Assembly (NCBI RefSeq): GCF_006151805.1
Contig: NZ_VDDA01000004.1
Span: forward strand, 310,001 to 374,000
Source: Methylobacterium terricola
GTDB lineage: Bacteria; Pseudomonadota; Alphaproteobacteria; Rhizobiales; Beijerinckiaceae
Direction of reading: 5' to 3'
Length of the DNA: 64,000 nt
The position numbers and the translations under genes were made by a program. The notes below the pieces were generated by a model. It saw nothing but the letters and a program-made list of their open reading frames with translations. It searched no databases and was not told where the DNA came from. This document shows positions 1 through 8,427 of the stretch, piece by piece (position 1 is the stretch's first letter; every line of letters begins with the position of its first letter).

Positions 1-359
1 TGCGACCAGGTATGGGTCGCGATCGTGTGACCCTCGGCGGCGGTGCGGCGCAGGATGTCGGGGAACTGCGCCACCATGCTGCCGATGACGAAGAACGTCG
101 CCTTCACGCATTCGGCCTTCAGCGCGTCCAGCACCGCGGTGGTCCGCCGGGGCAGCGGCCCGTCGTCGAAGGTCAGCACCACCTCGCCGCGCTCCAGCGG
201 CAGGGTGCGGCGGTAGCTCGCCGTGCCGACCGGCCCCTGCGAGAACGGCACCTCGAGGGTGCGGGCGGTGCCGAGCGCCGCCGGCCCGCAGGGCTCCGCC
301 GCGAGGGCGGGCGGCGCGCACAGCAATCCGGACAGCAGCAACAGCGTGAAGCAACGCAC
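1..359 (-). CDS. Polysaccharide deacetylase (NodB-type), 3' end cut by the window
   Basis: This is the N-terminal part of a carbohydrate esterase family 4 enzyme, which removes N- or O-acetyl groups from cell-surface or peptidoglycan sugars. The visible protein has a signal peptide (a hydrophobic stretch ending PPALA-A around residue 22), then the NodB signatures LTFDDGP (metal-binding and catalytic Asp pair) and ATFFVIG, and near the edge GHTIATHTWS, the start of the HTxxH metal motif. The reading frame starts at a GTG (357-359), with GGAG eight bases upstream and no in-frame ATG nearby. It is probably exported to the periplasm. It diverges from the glycan genes that begin at 752 and may act on the same polymer; that link is inferred from position only. 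Confidence 0.85.
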   Translation of the reverse strand, partial: MRCFTLLLLSGLLCAPPALAAEPCGPAALGTARTLEVPFSQGPVGTASYRRTLPLERGEVVLTFDDGPLPRRTTAVLDALKAECVKATFFVIGSMVAQFPDILRRTAAEGHTIATHTWS

Positions 360-751
360 GAACAAACTCCGCCACTCAGCCCGGCCGTCCCAGACAAAAT
401 CTCATGCAAACCTGAGTCGCAGGTAAACGCCCCGCCGGCCGGCGACAGTCTCGCCGGGACGGCAACGAGGAAAAATCCTCCCGTCGAGGGTGGACGGCAC
501 CATGCGCGGGCAAGTTCAGCAAGGTTAACACCTGCATAATGCTGCGGGAACGTCGCCGATGACCGCGACGGACGCAGCGTCGAGGGGCCGGCTCGACTGC
601 AACGCCAGGATTTCGCACCGGCCGGGCGGAGATGTCGCCGGGTCAAGGCCGGCTCCCGTCGTCGTCCCTATGCGCGGGCGGGCGGCGCCTTAACCGGGCG
701 CTAACCGTGGCCGTCGTTCCGTCGGCGGGGGAGCAGCGGAATCTCGGACGG
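360..751. other. Divergent intergenic region
   Basis: This 392-base stretch separates the leftward deacetylase from the rightward transketolase operon. The frame of the transketolase gene stays open back to 632, but the extra residues (rich in Arg, Ser and Gly) do not resemble the family, so I treat them as untranslated. The one recognisable element is the CtrA-like site at 690-705. A less GC-rich patch at 515-545 may belong to a promoter, but no clear -35/-10 pair was found. Confidence 0.5.
690..705 (+). promoter_or_regulatory. CtrA-like paired half-site upstream of the glycan operon
   Basis: The sequence reads TTAA-N7-CTAACC. The alphaproteobacterial cell-cycle regulator CtrA binds TTAA-N7-TTAA(C), so this differs by one base. 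It lies 46 bases before the transketolase start. A nearly identical block, with the same flanking CCTTAA and CGTTCC, occurs at 6296 before the methyltransferase gene, so the two glycan transcription units share it. Confidence 0.4.
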
Positions 752-1627
752 ATGGCACGGCGCGGACACACCCTTCGGGCCGGAAGCCGGCCGCACGGCG
801 CGATCGCGGCGCCCGCACCGCACGTGGCGCCGGCTCCGCTGGCGCCCGGCCTCCTGACCCTCGCGCGCTGGCGGCTGCTCGCCATGCACCGGGATGCCGG
901 CGTCGGGCATGTCGGCGGCAACCTGTCGGCCCTCGACGCGATGATGCTGGTCCATCACGAGATGCTGGGCGCCTCCGACCGCTTCGTCCTCTCGAAGGGC
1001 CACGCGGCCGGGGCGCTCTACGTCACGCTGTGGAGCCGCGGGCTGATCGCCGAGGCCGATCTCGCCACGTTCCACGCCGACGGCACGCGGCTGCCCGGGC
1101 ACCCGCCCGCCCGCGGCCTGCCGGGAATCCGCTTCGGCACCGGCAGCCTCGGCCACGGCCTGCCGCTCGCCGGCGGGCTCGCCCTGGCCGCCCGGCTCCA
1201 GGGGCGGGACGGCCGGGTGTTCTGCCTCACCTCCGACGGCGAATGGCAGGAGGGCTCGACCTTCGAGGCTCTGATCTTCTGCGCCCACCAGCGGCTGGCC
1301 AACCTGACGATCCTGATCGACTACAACCGCCTGCAGGGCTTCGGCACGACCGAGGAGGTCGCCTCCCTCGACCCGATCGGGCGGGTGCTGGCCGGGTTCG
1401 ACGTCGAGATCCGCGAGGCGGACGGGCACGACCTCGCCGCCATGCGCCGCGCGCTGACCCCCGGTACCGACCGGCCGGTGGTCGTGGTGCTGCACACCGT
1501 GAAGGGTCATGGGGTCCCCGCCCTCGAGGGGCGCCTCGACAGCCACTACCTGCCGCTGACCGAGGACCAGGTCCGCGAGGCGATGCTCGGGGTCACCGGA
1601 TCCCCGCCCACCCGGGAGAGCGCGTGA
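752..1627 (+). CDS. Transketolase-like, N-terminal (TPP-binding) subunit
   Basis: This 291-residue protein is the thiamine-diphosphate-binding half of a split transketolase. Visible motifs are GHVGGNLSALDAM (family start), SKGHAAGALY, the substrate-loop GTGSLGHGLPLA, and the TPP/Mg motif beginning SDGEWQEG and ending IDYNRLQG. Together with the next gene it should transfer a two-carbon ketol unit between sugars. Its place beside an epimerase and glycosyltransferases suggests a role in making an unusual surface sugar rather than in the pentose phosphate pathway; this is inference. The start is the ATG at 752. It has no strong ribosome binding site, and a later start is possible because the first 30 residues are not conserved-looking. 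The stop overlaps the next start by one base. Confidence 0.85.
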   Translation: MARRGHTLRAGSRPHGAIAAPAPHVAPAPLAPGLLTLARWRLLAMHRDAGVGHVGGNLSALDAMMLVHHEMLGASDRFVLSKGHAAGALYVTLWSRGLIAEADLATFHADGTRLPGHPPARGLPGIRFGTGSLGHGLPLAGGLALAARLQGRDGRVFCLTSDGEWQEGSTFEALIFCAHQRLANLTILIDYNRLQGFGTTEEVASLDPIGRVLAGFDVEIREADGHDLAAMRRALTPGTDRPVVVVLHTVKGHGVPALEGRLDSHYLPLTEDQVREAMLGVTGSPPTRESA

Positions 1628-2526
1628 TGCGGCGCGAATTGTGCGAGGCGCTCGTCGCCCGGTCCGCGCGCCCGGACCTCGTCTTCCTCACCGGCGATCT
1701 CGGCTTCGGCGCCCTGGAGCCCCTGCGCGACGCGCTCGGTCCGCGCTTCCTCAATGCGGGCATCGCCGAGCAGAACATGATCGGGGTCGCCGCAGGCCTG
1801 GCGAGCGAGGGGCTGGAGCCCTGGACCTACACCATCGCGCCGTTCTGCTACGCCCGCGCCTTCGAGCAGATCCGCAACGACGTCTGCTTCCACCGCCTGA
1901 AGGTGCGCCTGCTCGGCAATGGCGGCGGCTACGCCTACGGGGTGATGGGGCCGACCCACCACGCCCTCGAGGATTACGGCGTGCTGGCGACGCTTCCCGG
2001 GTTGCGGATCTTCGTCCCGGCCTTCGACGGCGACGTGGCGGCGGTGGTGGAGGCGGCCGGCGCCGAGCCGGGTCCGGCCTATGTCCGGCTCGGCCGCGGC
2101 GAGGTGCCGGAGGGCCGCGAGGCACCGGCCTACACGCCCTGGCGCCGCCTGCGCGCCGGGCACGGCCCGGTCGTCGTCGCGGTCGGGCCGATCGCCGGCA
2201 TCGCCTGGTCGGCCTTCGCGTGCGACGGCGAGGACGGCCCGGACGTGTGGGCGGTGAGCGAGCTGCCGCTCGCCATGAGCCCGCCGCCGCGGGATTTCAC
2301 GGAACGCCTGAGCGGCCGCACGCTCTGCGTCGTCGAGGAGCACGTCGCCCAGGGCGGCCTCGGCCAGGCGCTCGCCGCCTGGTGCCTGGAGGGCGGTGTC
2401 CCGCTCTGGGGATTTCGCACCGTGACCGCCGCCGGCTACCCGTCCGGCACCTACGGCTCGCAGGCCTTCCACCGGCGCGAGAGCGGCCTCGACGCCGCGT
2501 CCCTGCGGGAGAGACTGACAGCATGA
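1627..2526 (+). CDS. Transketolase-like, C-terminal subunit
   Basis: This 299-residue partner completes the split transketolase. It carries the pyrimidine-binding domain with the catalytic Glu in FLNAGIAEQNMIGVAAGLA, which activates the TPP thiazolium ring, followed by the transketolase C-terminal domain ending near TYGSQAFHRR. The ATG at 1627 overlaps the previous stop (GTGATG), so the two halves are translationally coupled and probably made in equal amounts. Its own stop overlaps the ATG of the next gene (ATGA), continuing the operon. Split transketolases of this kind recur in surface-polysaccharide loci; the exact sugar product cannot be read from sequence. Confidence 0.87.
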   Translation: MRRELCEALVARSARPDLVFLTGDLGFGALEPLRDALGPRFLNAGIAEQNMIGVAAGLASEGLEPWTYTIAPFCYARAFEQIRNDVCFHRLKVRLLGNGGGYAYGVMGPTHHALEDYGVLATLPGLRIFVPAFDGDVAAVVEAAGAEPGPAYVRLGRGEVPEGREAPAYTPWRRLRAGHGPVVVAVGPIAGIAWSAFACDGEDGPDVWAVSELPLAMSPPPRDFTERLSGRTLCVVEEHVAQGGLGQALAAWCLEGGVPLWGFRTVTAAGYPSGTYGSQAFHRRESGLDAASLRERLTA

Positions 2527-4490
2527 CCCCGTCGCACGCCGAGTGGATCGACACCCTCAAGGGGCCGATCGCCGTCCTCGGCGCGGGCGGCTTCGTCGGA
2601 TGCAACCTCTTTCGCCACATCCTGGCGCGGCGGCGCGACGTCTACGCCGTCGCCCGCACCCTGCCGGCGCCGCGGCTGCGCGGCATCGACCCGGGCCACC
2701 TGATCGCCGTCGACCTCACCGACCGGGCGGCGACCGCCAACTTCGTCGAGGCGATCCGCCCGGCGACGGTGTTCGACTGCGTCGCCTACGGCGCCTACGC
2801 GTTCGAGGCCGACACCGACCTGATCTACGCCACCAACTTCACCGCCCTCGTCGATCGCGTCGAGCGCCTGGCCGGGAGCGGCGCCCTCGCGGCCTACATC
2901 CATGCCGGCTCGTCCTCCGAGTACGGCCTGAACTCCGCCTCGCCGTCCGAGGAGGCGGTCCTCGTCCCGAACAGCGCCTACGCCGTCTCGAAGGCGGCGG
3001 CCGCCCAGTACATCGTCTATGCGGGCAAGACCCGCCGCTGGCCGGTGGTCAACCTGCGGCTCTACTCGGTCTACGGCCCCTACGAGGATGCCGGACGGCT
3101 GATCCCGGCCGTGGTCTCGCGCGGGCTCGCGGGTGGCTATCCCGACCTCGTCGACCCCTCGACCGCCCGCGACTTCGTCTATGTCGAGGATGTCTGCGAG
3201 GCCTTCGTGCGCGCGGCGGCCAAGATGTCGCTCGACCTCTACGGCGAGTCGCTCAACATCGGCACCGGAATCGAGACGACGATCGGCGACCTCGCGGCGA
3301 CGGCACAGAACCTGTTCGGCATCGCCGACCCGCCGCGCTTCGGCGCGATGGCGCCCCGCGCCTGGGACCTCGCCCGCTGGCAGGCCAATCCCGACAAGGC
3401 CGCGCGCCTGCTCGGCTGGCGCGCCGCGACGCCGCTCCAGGACGGGCTGTCCCGCACCGCCGCCTGGATGCGCGAGGCCGGCGCCGAGATCGCCGGTCTG
3501 ACCAAGGCCGGCGCTTCGCGCCGGCGCAGCATCGCCGCCATCATCGCCTGCTACAAGGACGAGGAGGCGGTGCCGATCATGCATGCTCGCCTGACGGCCG
3601 TGTTCCGCAAGATCGACGTCGATTACGAGATCATCTTCGTCAACGACGCCAGCCCGGACGGCTGCGCCGACGCGATCCGGGCCTTGTCGGCCACGGACCC
3701 GCACGTCCTCGGCATCACGCATTCGCGCAATTTCGGCTCGCAGATGGCGTTCCGCAGCGGCATGGAGCTGGCGACCGCCCAGGCCTGCGTGCTCCTCGAC
3801 GGCGACCTGCAGGATCCGCCCGAGCTGATCGAGCCGTTCTACCACGCCTGGATCGCCGGCAACGACGTCGTCTACGGGCGCCGCGTGCAGCGCGAGATGC
3901 CCGTGGCCTGGGGCCTGCTCTACAAGGCGTTCTACCGGGTCTTCGCCGCCTTCAGCTACGTGCGGATCCCGCACGATGCCGGCGACTTCTCGCTGATGGA
4001 CCGGCGCGTCGTCGGCTGGCTGCTGAACTGCCCCGAGCGCGACCTGTTCATGCGCGGCCTGCGCGCCTATGTCGGCTTCCGCCAGACCGGGGTCGATTAT
4101 GTGCGGCCGAAGCGGATGTTCGGCACGAGCACGAACAACCTCCTCTCCAACCTCGAATGGGCCAAGCGCGGGATCTTCTCGTTCAGCAACACGCCGCTGA
4201 AGATGCTGACCGCCGCCGGTGTCGTGCTGCTCGGCCTCGCCGGCCTCCTGGGCCTGGGCCTCGTCGCCGCCCACCTGCTGGTGCCGGACATCGCCCCGCG
4301 CGGGGCGGTCTCGACCCAGCTCGCCATCCTGTTCTTCGGCGCCCTGAACCTGTTCGGGATCGGGCTGATCGGCGAGTACGTCGCCAAGATCATGGAGGAG
4401 GTGAAGGGGCGTCCGCGCCTGATCCGGGCGGCGCTGATCCGCCACGGCATCGCCACCGACCTGCCGCCGGAGGGGAGCCCGCGCCCGTGA
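2523..4490 (+). CDS. Fused NAD-dependent sugar epimerase/dehydratase and GtrB/ArnC-type glycosyltransferase
   Basis: One 655-residue chain contains two enzymes. Residues 1 to about 325 form an extended SDR sugar epimerase/dehydratase, with the NAD motif GAGGFVG at 20-26, the Ser-rich AGSSSEYG, and the catalytic Tyr153/Lys157 in NSAYAVSK. From about residue 334 a family 2 glycosyltransferase begins (RSIAAIIACYKDEEAV), with its Asp motif LDGDLQDPPELI (D426-G-D428) and two C-terminal membrane helices, as in undecaprenyl-phosphate glycosyltransferases of the GtrB/ArnC/DPM1 group. The epimerase half would finish a nucleotide sugar and the transferase half would load it on a lipid carrier at the inner membrane. 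No stop or frameshift separates the halves. The ATG at 2523 overlaps the transketolase stop (ATGA), and the 3' end overlaps the next GTG. The fusion is unusual. Confidence 0.85.
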   Translation: MTPSHAEWIDTLKGPIAVLGAGGFVGCNLFRHILARRRDVYAVARTLPAPRLRGIDPGHLIAVDLTDRAATANFVEAIRPATVFDCVAYGAYAFEADTDLIYATNFTALVDRVERLAGSGALAAYIHAGSSSEYGLNSASPSEEAVLVPNSAYAVSKAAAAQYIVYAGKTRRWPVVNLRLYSVYGPYEDAGRLIPAVVSRGLAGGYPDLVDPSTARDFVYVEDVCEAFVRAAAKMSLDLYGESLNIGTGIETTIGDLAATAQNLFGIADPPRFGAMAPRAWDLARWQANPDKAARLLGWRAATPLQDGLSRTAAWMREAGAEIAGLTKAGASRRRSIAAIIACYKDEEAVPIMHARLTAVFRKIDVDYEIIFVNDASPDGCADAIRALSATDPHVLGITHSRNFGSQMAFRSGMELATAQACVLLDGDLQDPPELIEPFYHAWIAGNDVVYGRRVQREMPVAWGLLYKAFYRVFAAFSYVRIPHDAGDFSLMDRRVVGWLLNCPERDLFMRGLRAYVGFRQTGVDYVRPKRMFGTSTNNLLSNLEWAKRGIFSFSNTPLKMLTAAGVVLLGLAGLLGLGLVAAHLLVPDIAPRGAVSTQLAILFFGALNLFGIGLIGEYVAKIMEEVKGRPRLIRAALIRHGIATDLPPEGSPRP

Positions 4491-6139
4491 CCGCCGCTCC
4501 CGCGCCGCCGCACTCCCTCGCCCCGCGCCGCGAGCCCATTGACCCGCGCCGCGAGCCCATCGACCCGCGCCGCGAGCCCATCGGCTTCGACGAGTCTCCG
4601 GGCGGCCATGCCGGACGGGCCGTCGCCGCGGCGGTGAGCTCGCGCCTCGGCCACCTGCCCTTCGCCGTCGTGCTGGCGCTGACCGCCGCGCCCAACCTGA
4701 TCTTCCTTGCCACCCACCTGGCGAGCGCGCCCCTCGCGGCGGGCGCGGTCGCGCTCCTCGCTGCGGCGTTGGCGGGCGTCTGGCGCGACCTCGCCCGGAC
4801 GACCGGCGCGCCGCTCGATCGCCCGCTGCTGGCGGCGGCCCTGGCGGTCGGGTTCGGGCTCTGCCTGCTCGGCGGCCAGGCGCACCTGTTCTTCGCCAAC
4901 GACGACTGGCTGATCCGCGACGCGGTCCTGCACGACCTCGTCGCCGCGCCGTGGCCGGTCGGCTACCTCTATGCCGGCGACCCGACGATGCTGCGCGCGC
5001 CGCTCGGGCTCTACCTGCTGCCGGCGCTGATCGGAAAGGCGGCCGGCCTGTACGGGGCGCATCTCGCGCTGCTCGCCCAGAACGGGCTCCTGTTCGGATG
5101 CCTGTTCTACGGCGTCGCCCGGGCCGCGCCGTCCCGCCGGCAGGGTCTCGGCCGCATCGCGGTCTTCGTCGCGTTCAGCGGCTGGGACGTGGTCGGCAGC
5201 CTGCTCGCCGGCGACCGGCTGATCCCCGGCATCCATCTCGAGCAATGGGCGGGGGACCTGCAATTCTCGTCGCACGTGACGCAGCTCTTCTGGGTGCCGA
5301 ACCACGCCGCGTCGGGCTGGATCTTCGTCTCGGCCTACTGGCTGTGGCGCGCGGGCGCCCTGCGGGCGACCTCTCTCGCGGTGGTCTTCGGCCTCTGCGT
5401 GTTCTGGTCGCCGCTGAGCATGATGGGCGCCCTGCCCTTCCTGCTCGCGGCTTTCCTCGCCGACGCGGCCGGGGGCCGGCTCGAAGGGGGCTCCGTCGCC
5501 GTGGTCGGCCTCGCCCTCCTCGGGCTCGCCCCGGTCGCGCTCTATCTCGGCGCGGATGCGGGCCGCGTGCCGCACGGGCTCCAGGCGATGACGGGGGATT
5601 TCCCCCTCCGCTATGCCTTCCTCCTGCTGCTCGACATCGTGCCGGCCCTGGTCGTCCTCGCCCTCGCCCCGGGGCGCGGCGACCGGTGGGCGGGATGGGA
5701 GATCGGGCTCGTCCTCCTCCTGCTCGTGCTGGCGCCGCTCTACCGGCTCGGGGGAGCGGATTTCGTAATGCGCGCGTCGATCCCGGCCCTGGCCGTGCTG
5801 GCCCTGCGGGTCGGCGCCGTGGTCCCGGGCCTCGAGGCCCGGCGCCTGGCGGTCGCCGTCCTGGTGCTCGGCCTCGGCGCGGTGACGCCCCTGTACGAGG
5901 TGATCCGGGCCGTGCTGGTCCCGCCCTTCGCGATCAGCCCGTGCAGCCTGCTCGCCGCCTCCCGGACCCCGCCCAACAACGGCACGCTCTACCACTACGT
6001 CGCCCGGATCGACGCCCTGGAGGGCCACCCCGCCGGCGCGATCTTCGCGCGGCCCGAGACGATGATCCGGCGCGTGCCGCAGGGGATGTGCTGGCCGGAT
6101 CATCCGGCCCATCAGGAGGGCGCCGGGTCGGTGTTCTGA
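4487..6139 (+). CDS. Polytopic membrane protein, possible GT-C-type glycosyltransferase
   Basis: This 550-residue protein has about ten to twelve hydrophobic helices after a Pro/Arg-rich N-terminus, and I cannot assign it to a named family. A first extracytoplasmic loop contains FFANDDWLIRD. Paired acidic residues in that loop are typical of GT-C enzymes, which use lipid-linked sugars. It follows an ArnC/GtrB-like transferase, its usual partner, so transfer of the lipid-linked sugar to a periplasmic acceptor is a reasonable inference. The start is GTG at 4487, overlapping the preceding stop (GTGA). The N-terminus contains three copies of the heptapeptide PRREPID/G. A short hydrophilic tail (MIRRVPQGMCWP region) ends the protein. 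Confidence 0.7.
   Translation: MTAAPAPPHSLAPRREPIDPRREPIDPRREPIGFDESPGGHAGRAVAAAVSSRLGHLPFAVVLALTAAPNLIFLATHLASAPLAAGAVALLAAALAGVWRDLARTTGAPLDRPLLAAALAVGFGLCLLGGQAHLFFANDDWLIRDAVLHDLVAAPWPVGYLYAGDPTMLRAPLGLYLLPALIGKAAGLYGAHLALLAQNGLLFGCLFYGVARAAPSRRQGLGRIAVFVAFSGWDVVGSLLAGDRLIPGIHLEQWAGDLQFSSHVTQLFWVPNHAASGWIFVSAYWLWRAGALRATSLAVVFGLCVFWSPLSMMGALPFLLAAFLADAAGGRLEGGSVAVVGLALLGLAPVALYLGADAGRVPHGLQAMTGDFPLRYAFLLLLDIVPALVVLALAPGRGDRWAGWEIGLVLLLLVLAPLYRLGGADFVMRASIPALAVLALRVGAVVPGLEARRLAVAVLVLGLGAVTPLYEVIRAVLVPPFAISPCSLLAASRTPPNNGTLYHYVARIDALEGHPAGAIFARPETMIRRVPQGMCWPDHPAHQEGAGSVF
4523..4585 (+). repeat. Three tandem 21-bp units encoding PRREPID/G
   Basis: Three 21-base units run head to tail at 4523-4543, 4544-4564 and 4565-4585, differing at one or two bases. 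They encode PRREPID, PRREPID and PRREPIG in the cytoplasmic N-terminal tail of the membrane protein. The length is a multiple of three, so copy-number change would keep the frame. Confidence 0.9.
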
Positions 6140-6295
6140 GATGCGCCGTCCCGGACGCGCGCGGGCGCGGGATCGACGGCGGCCCTGAGCTAAGGGGGAC
6201 CGGCCCTGCCGTGACGGGGCCGATCCCGGCATTCGGCAGGCTTCGCGCCCACGGTCGCAGGCGCCGGTCTCGGCGCCCGTGCGGCGACCCGGACC

Positions 6296-6311
6296 TTAAG
6301 GCGCCGCTAAC
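6296..6311 (+). promoter_or_regulatory. CtrA-like paired half-site upstream of the methyltransferase gene
   Basis: The sequence is TTAA-N7-CTAAC, 102 bases before the GTG start at 6414. With its flanks (CCTTAA before and CGTTCC after) it matches the block at 690-705. It is the only clear element in the 274-base gap between 6140 and 6413. It is one mismatch from the CtrA consensus; binding is not shown. Confidence 0.4.
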
Positions 6312-6413
6312 CACGAGTGCCGTTCCATCACCATCGTCCGGTGGACGGCGGCCGGACGGCGCGGCGATTCGCGGCCGAACCCGCGCCGCGCACCCGGTCC
6401 CGAGGACGCATCC

Positions 6414-7358
6414 GTGATCGAGACCTCCCCCGCCCCGGCCGCGATCCTGGACCGGCTCCGGCACCGCGACTGCCCGGTCTGCGGCGCACCCGAGCGCGAT
6501 GGGCGGCCGTTCCTGTCGGCGGCGATCGATCCGGCCCGGATCGACGCGCTCAGCTTCGCCTCGCGCAAGGCGCCGGAATACATGACGTTCCGTCTCGTCC
6601 GCTGCGGCCCCTGCGAGACGGTGTTCGCCGCCGAGGCGCCCGAGGCCGAGGCCCTGGCGCAGGCCTACGGGCAGGCCGGCTACGACAGCGCCGAGGAGGC
6701 CGTCTATGCGGCGCGCACCTACGCGGAGGTTCTGGCGCCGCATCTCGGCCCGCAGCAGCGCGGCGGGACCGCCCTCGAGATCGGCGCGGGGACCGGGGTG
6801 TTTCTGCGCGAGCTGCAGGCGATGGGCTTTGCCGAGGTCGTCGGGATCGAGCCGTCGCTCGAGGCGGTGGCGGCGGCTCCCGCGGCCCTCCGCCCGCACC
6901 TGCGGCTCGGCGTGTTCGAGCCGGGTTGCCGCGAGGCCGACAGCCTGTCGCTGGTCTGCTGCTTCCAGACCCTGGAGCACGTTCCCGATCCGCGCGGCCT
7001 TGCCCGGGCCGCCTACGACCTGCTGCGCCCCGGCGGGCTGATCGCCTTCGTGACCCACGATTACCGGGCACCGATCAACCGGCTCCTCGGCCGGCGCTCG
7101 CCGATCATCGACATCGAGCACATGCAGCTGTTCTGCGAGGCAAGCCTGCGGCGCCTCCTCGGCGAGGCCGGCTTCGAGGAAATCGCGGTCGCCGCCATCC
7201 GCAACCGCTACCCCCTGCGCTACTGGCTGCGCCTGATGCCGCTGCCCGGGCCGCTCAAGCCGGCCGCGCTCGCAGCGGCGGAGACGCTCGGCCTCGGGCG
7301 GCGCAGCCTCGCCGTCAATGTCGGCAACCTCCTCAGCGTGGCGCGCAAGCCGCTGTGA
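6414..7358 (+). CDS. SAM-dependent methyltransferase with N-terminal zinc ribbon
   Basis: This 314-residue class I methyltransferase resembles the sugar C-methyltransferase and Methyltransf_23 groups. The N-terminus has a Cys pair CPVCG and a second pair CGPC around residue 64, suggesting a zinc-binding ribbon. The SAM-binding site is ALEIGAGTGVFLREL, followed by VGIEPS and the post-motif region CCFQTLEHVPDPRG. Such enzymes methylate nucleotide sugars or lipid-linked glycans, which fits the neighbouring glycan genes, but the acceptor is unknown. The start is a GTG at 6414. It is convergent with a second methyltransferase, 16 bases away. Confidence 0.8.
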   Translation: MIETSPAPAAILDRLRHRDCPVCGAPERDGRPFLSAAIDPARIDALSFASRKAPEYMTFRLVRCGPCETVFAAEAPEAEALAQAYGQAGYDSAEEAVYAARTYAEVLAPHLGPQQRGGTALEIGAGTGVFLRELQAMGFAEVVGIEPSLEAVAAAPAALRPHLRLGVFEPGCREADSLSLVCCFQTLEHVPDPRGLARAAYDLLRPGGLIAFVTHDYRAPINRLLGRRSPIIDIEHMQLFCEASLRRLLGEAGFEEIAVAAIRNRYPLRYWLRLMPLPGPLKPAALAAAETLGLGRRSLAVNVGNLLSVARKPL

Positions 7359-7374
7359 GACGCGGTCCCGCCGG

Positions 7375-8175
7375 TCAGGACACCGCGTCACCGTCCGTGG
7401 GCGGGCGGCGCGCGGTGACGGTGTAGCCGAGGCAATCCTCGCCCCAATCCGAGGCGAGGGACAGGGTGCCGATCACGCCGAGCAGGCCGAGGACCGGCAG
7501 CAGGGCCGCGCCGAGGAGGCGACGCGCCGGACGGTGGGCATCGAGCAAGGGGATCAGGCACAACGCCATCGCCTTGTAGCAGGCGACGGTAACCGGGTTG
7601 CCGCGGGCCGTGACGCGTACCTCGCGAAAGCCCGCCCGGCGCAGCAGCCCGTCGAGGGAGGACGGGGTGTAGCGCCAGTAATCGTAGGGAATGAAGTGCC
7701 AGCGGGCCGCGAACGGCACCGTCAGGATCAGGCGGCCGCCGGGCGCCAGGCAGGCGAAGACCTGCCCGAGGAAGGGCTCCGGCGCCTCGACATGCTCCAG
7801 CACCTCGGTGCACAGGACGACGTCGATGGAGGCTGGAGCGACGTTCCAGTCGGTCCCCTCGAAATACTCGGTGTCCGGCACCGCGTAGCCGAAGCGGTCG
7901 CGGGCGTCGCGCGTGTCGATGCCGCGATAGCGCGCCGTCGGGGGCAGGAGGGAGCGGAAGACCTGGGCGCCGCAGCCGACATCGAGCACCACGCCGGAGG
8001 CGGAGGCGAGCTCCACCCGCAGGTCGCGCCAGGCCGACCCGGCCTGGAGATCGAGCAGGCGGCGTCCCGCCGCCAGCACGTCGTCCCACCGCGAGCGCCG
8101 TCGGCGGAAGACCGGCGGCTTGAACCGCTCCGCCCGCTCGTCGACGAGGTTGCGGCGCGTGGCGTGCGTGCTCAT
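7375..8175 (-). CDS. Class I SAM-dependent methyltransferase
   Basis: This 266-residue protein has the SAM-binding motif VVLDVGCGAQVFRSLLP, then YRGIDTRD, and the motif II/III region VLCTEVLEHVEAPEPFL with LAPGGRLILTVPF. These are typical of type 11 methyltransferases. A hydrophobic C-terminal stretch (LLGAALLPVLGLLGVIG) may associate with the membrane. The frame is open upstream into the tRNA gene, but that part is a translated tRNA, so the ATG at 8173-8175 is chosen. Substrate is unknown; its position at the end of the glycan cluster suggests glycan or lipid methylation. Confidence 0.78.
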   Translation of the reverse strand: MSTHATRRNLVDERAERFKPPVFRRRRSRWDDVLAAGRRLLDLQAGSAWRDLRVELASASGVVLDVGCGAQVFRSLLPPTARYRGIDTRDARDRFGYAVPDTEYFEGTDWNVAPASIDVVLCTEVLEHVEAPEPFLGQVFACLAPGGRLILTVPFAARWHFIPYDYWRYTPSSLDGLLRRAGFREVRVTARGNPVTVACYKAMALCLIPLLDAHRPARRLLGAALLPVLGLLGVIGTLSLASDWGEDCLGYTVTARRPPTDGDAVS

Positions 8176-8269
8176 CCGGCGGCTCCCCGAGGGTCGAGGC
8201 CGCTCATCCGCCGGGGCCGTGAGCCGATCTCTCGACCGCGTCTCGATCCGATCATGTGGTGAAGTGAAG

Positions 8270-8346
8270 TGGCGCGCCCGAAAGGATTCGAACCTCTGAC
8301 CCCCAGATTCGTAGTCTGGTGCTCTATCCAGCTGAGCTACGGGCGC
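8270..8346 (-). tRNA. tRNA-Arg (anticodon ACG), copy 1
   Basis: This is a 77-nt gene with acceptor arms GCGCCCG and CGGGCGC, a D-arm with AGCTCAGCTGGATAGAGC, anticodon stem-loop CCAGA-CTACGAA-TCTGG, T-arm with TTCGAAT and an encoded CCA. The anticodon loop gives ACG, which becomes ICG after A34 deamination and reads CGU, CGC and CGA. Confidence 0.97.
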
Positions 8347-8427
8347 CCGATCGAAGACCATGCCTTCGACTATGTAACGGTCGGTGTCGGCATGAGCCGG
8401 ACAGGACCGTGATCTTCAAAAGTAAAA

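Noticed and set aside
632..751. Extended N-terminus of the transketolase subunit
   Set aside because: It includes the CtrA-like site and does not resemble the family; a start at 752 or later is more likely.
4523..4585. CRISPR-like repeats
   Set aside because: The units are contiguous with no spacers and encode a peptide repeat.
8176..8361. Methyltransferase frame open through the tRNA-Arg gene
   Set aside because: The extra N-terminal residues are the translated tRNA; the real ATG is at 8175.
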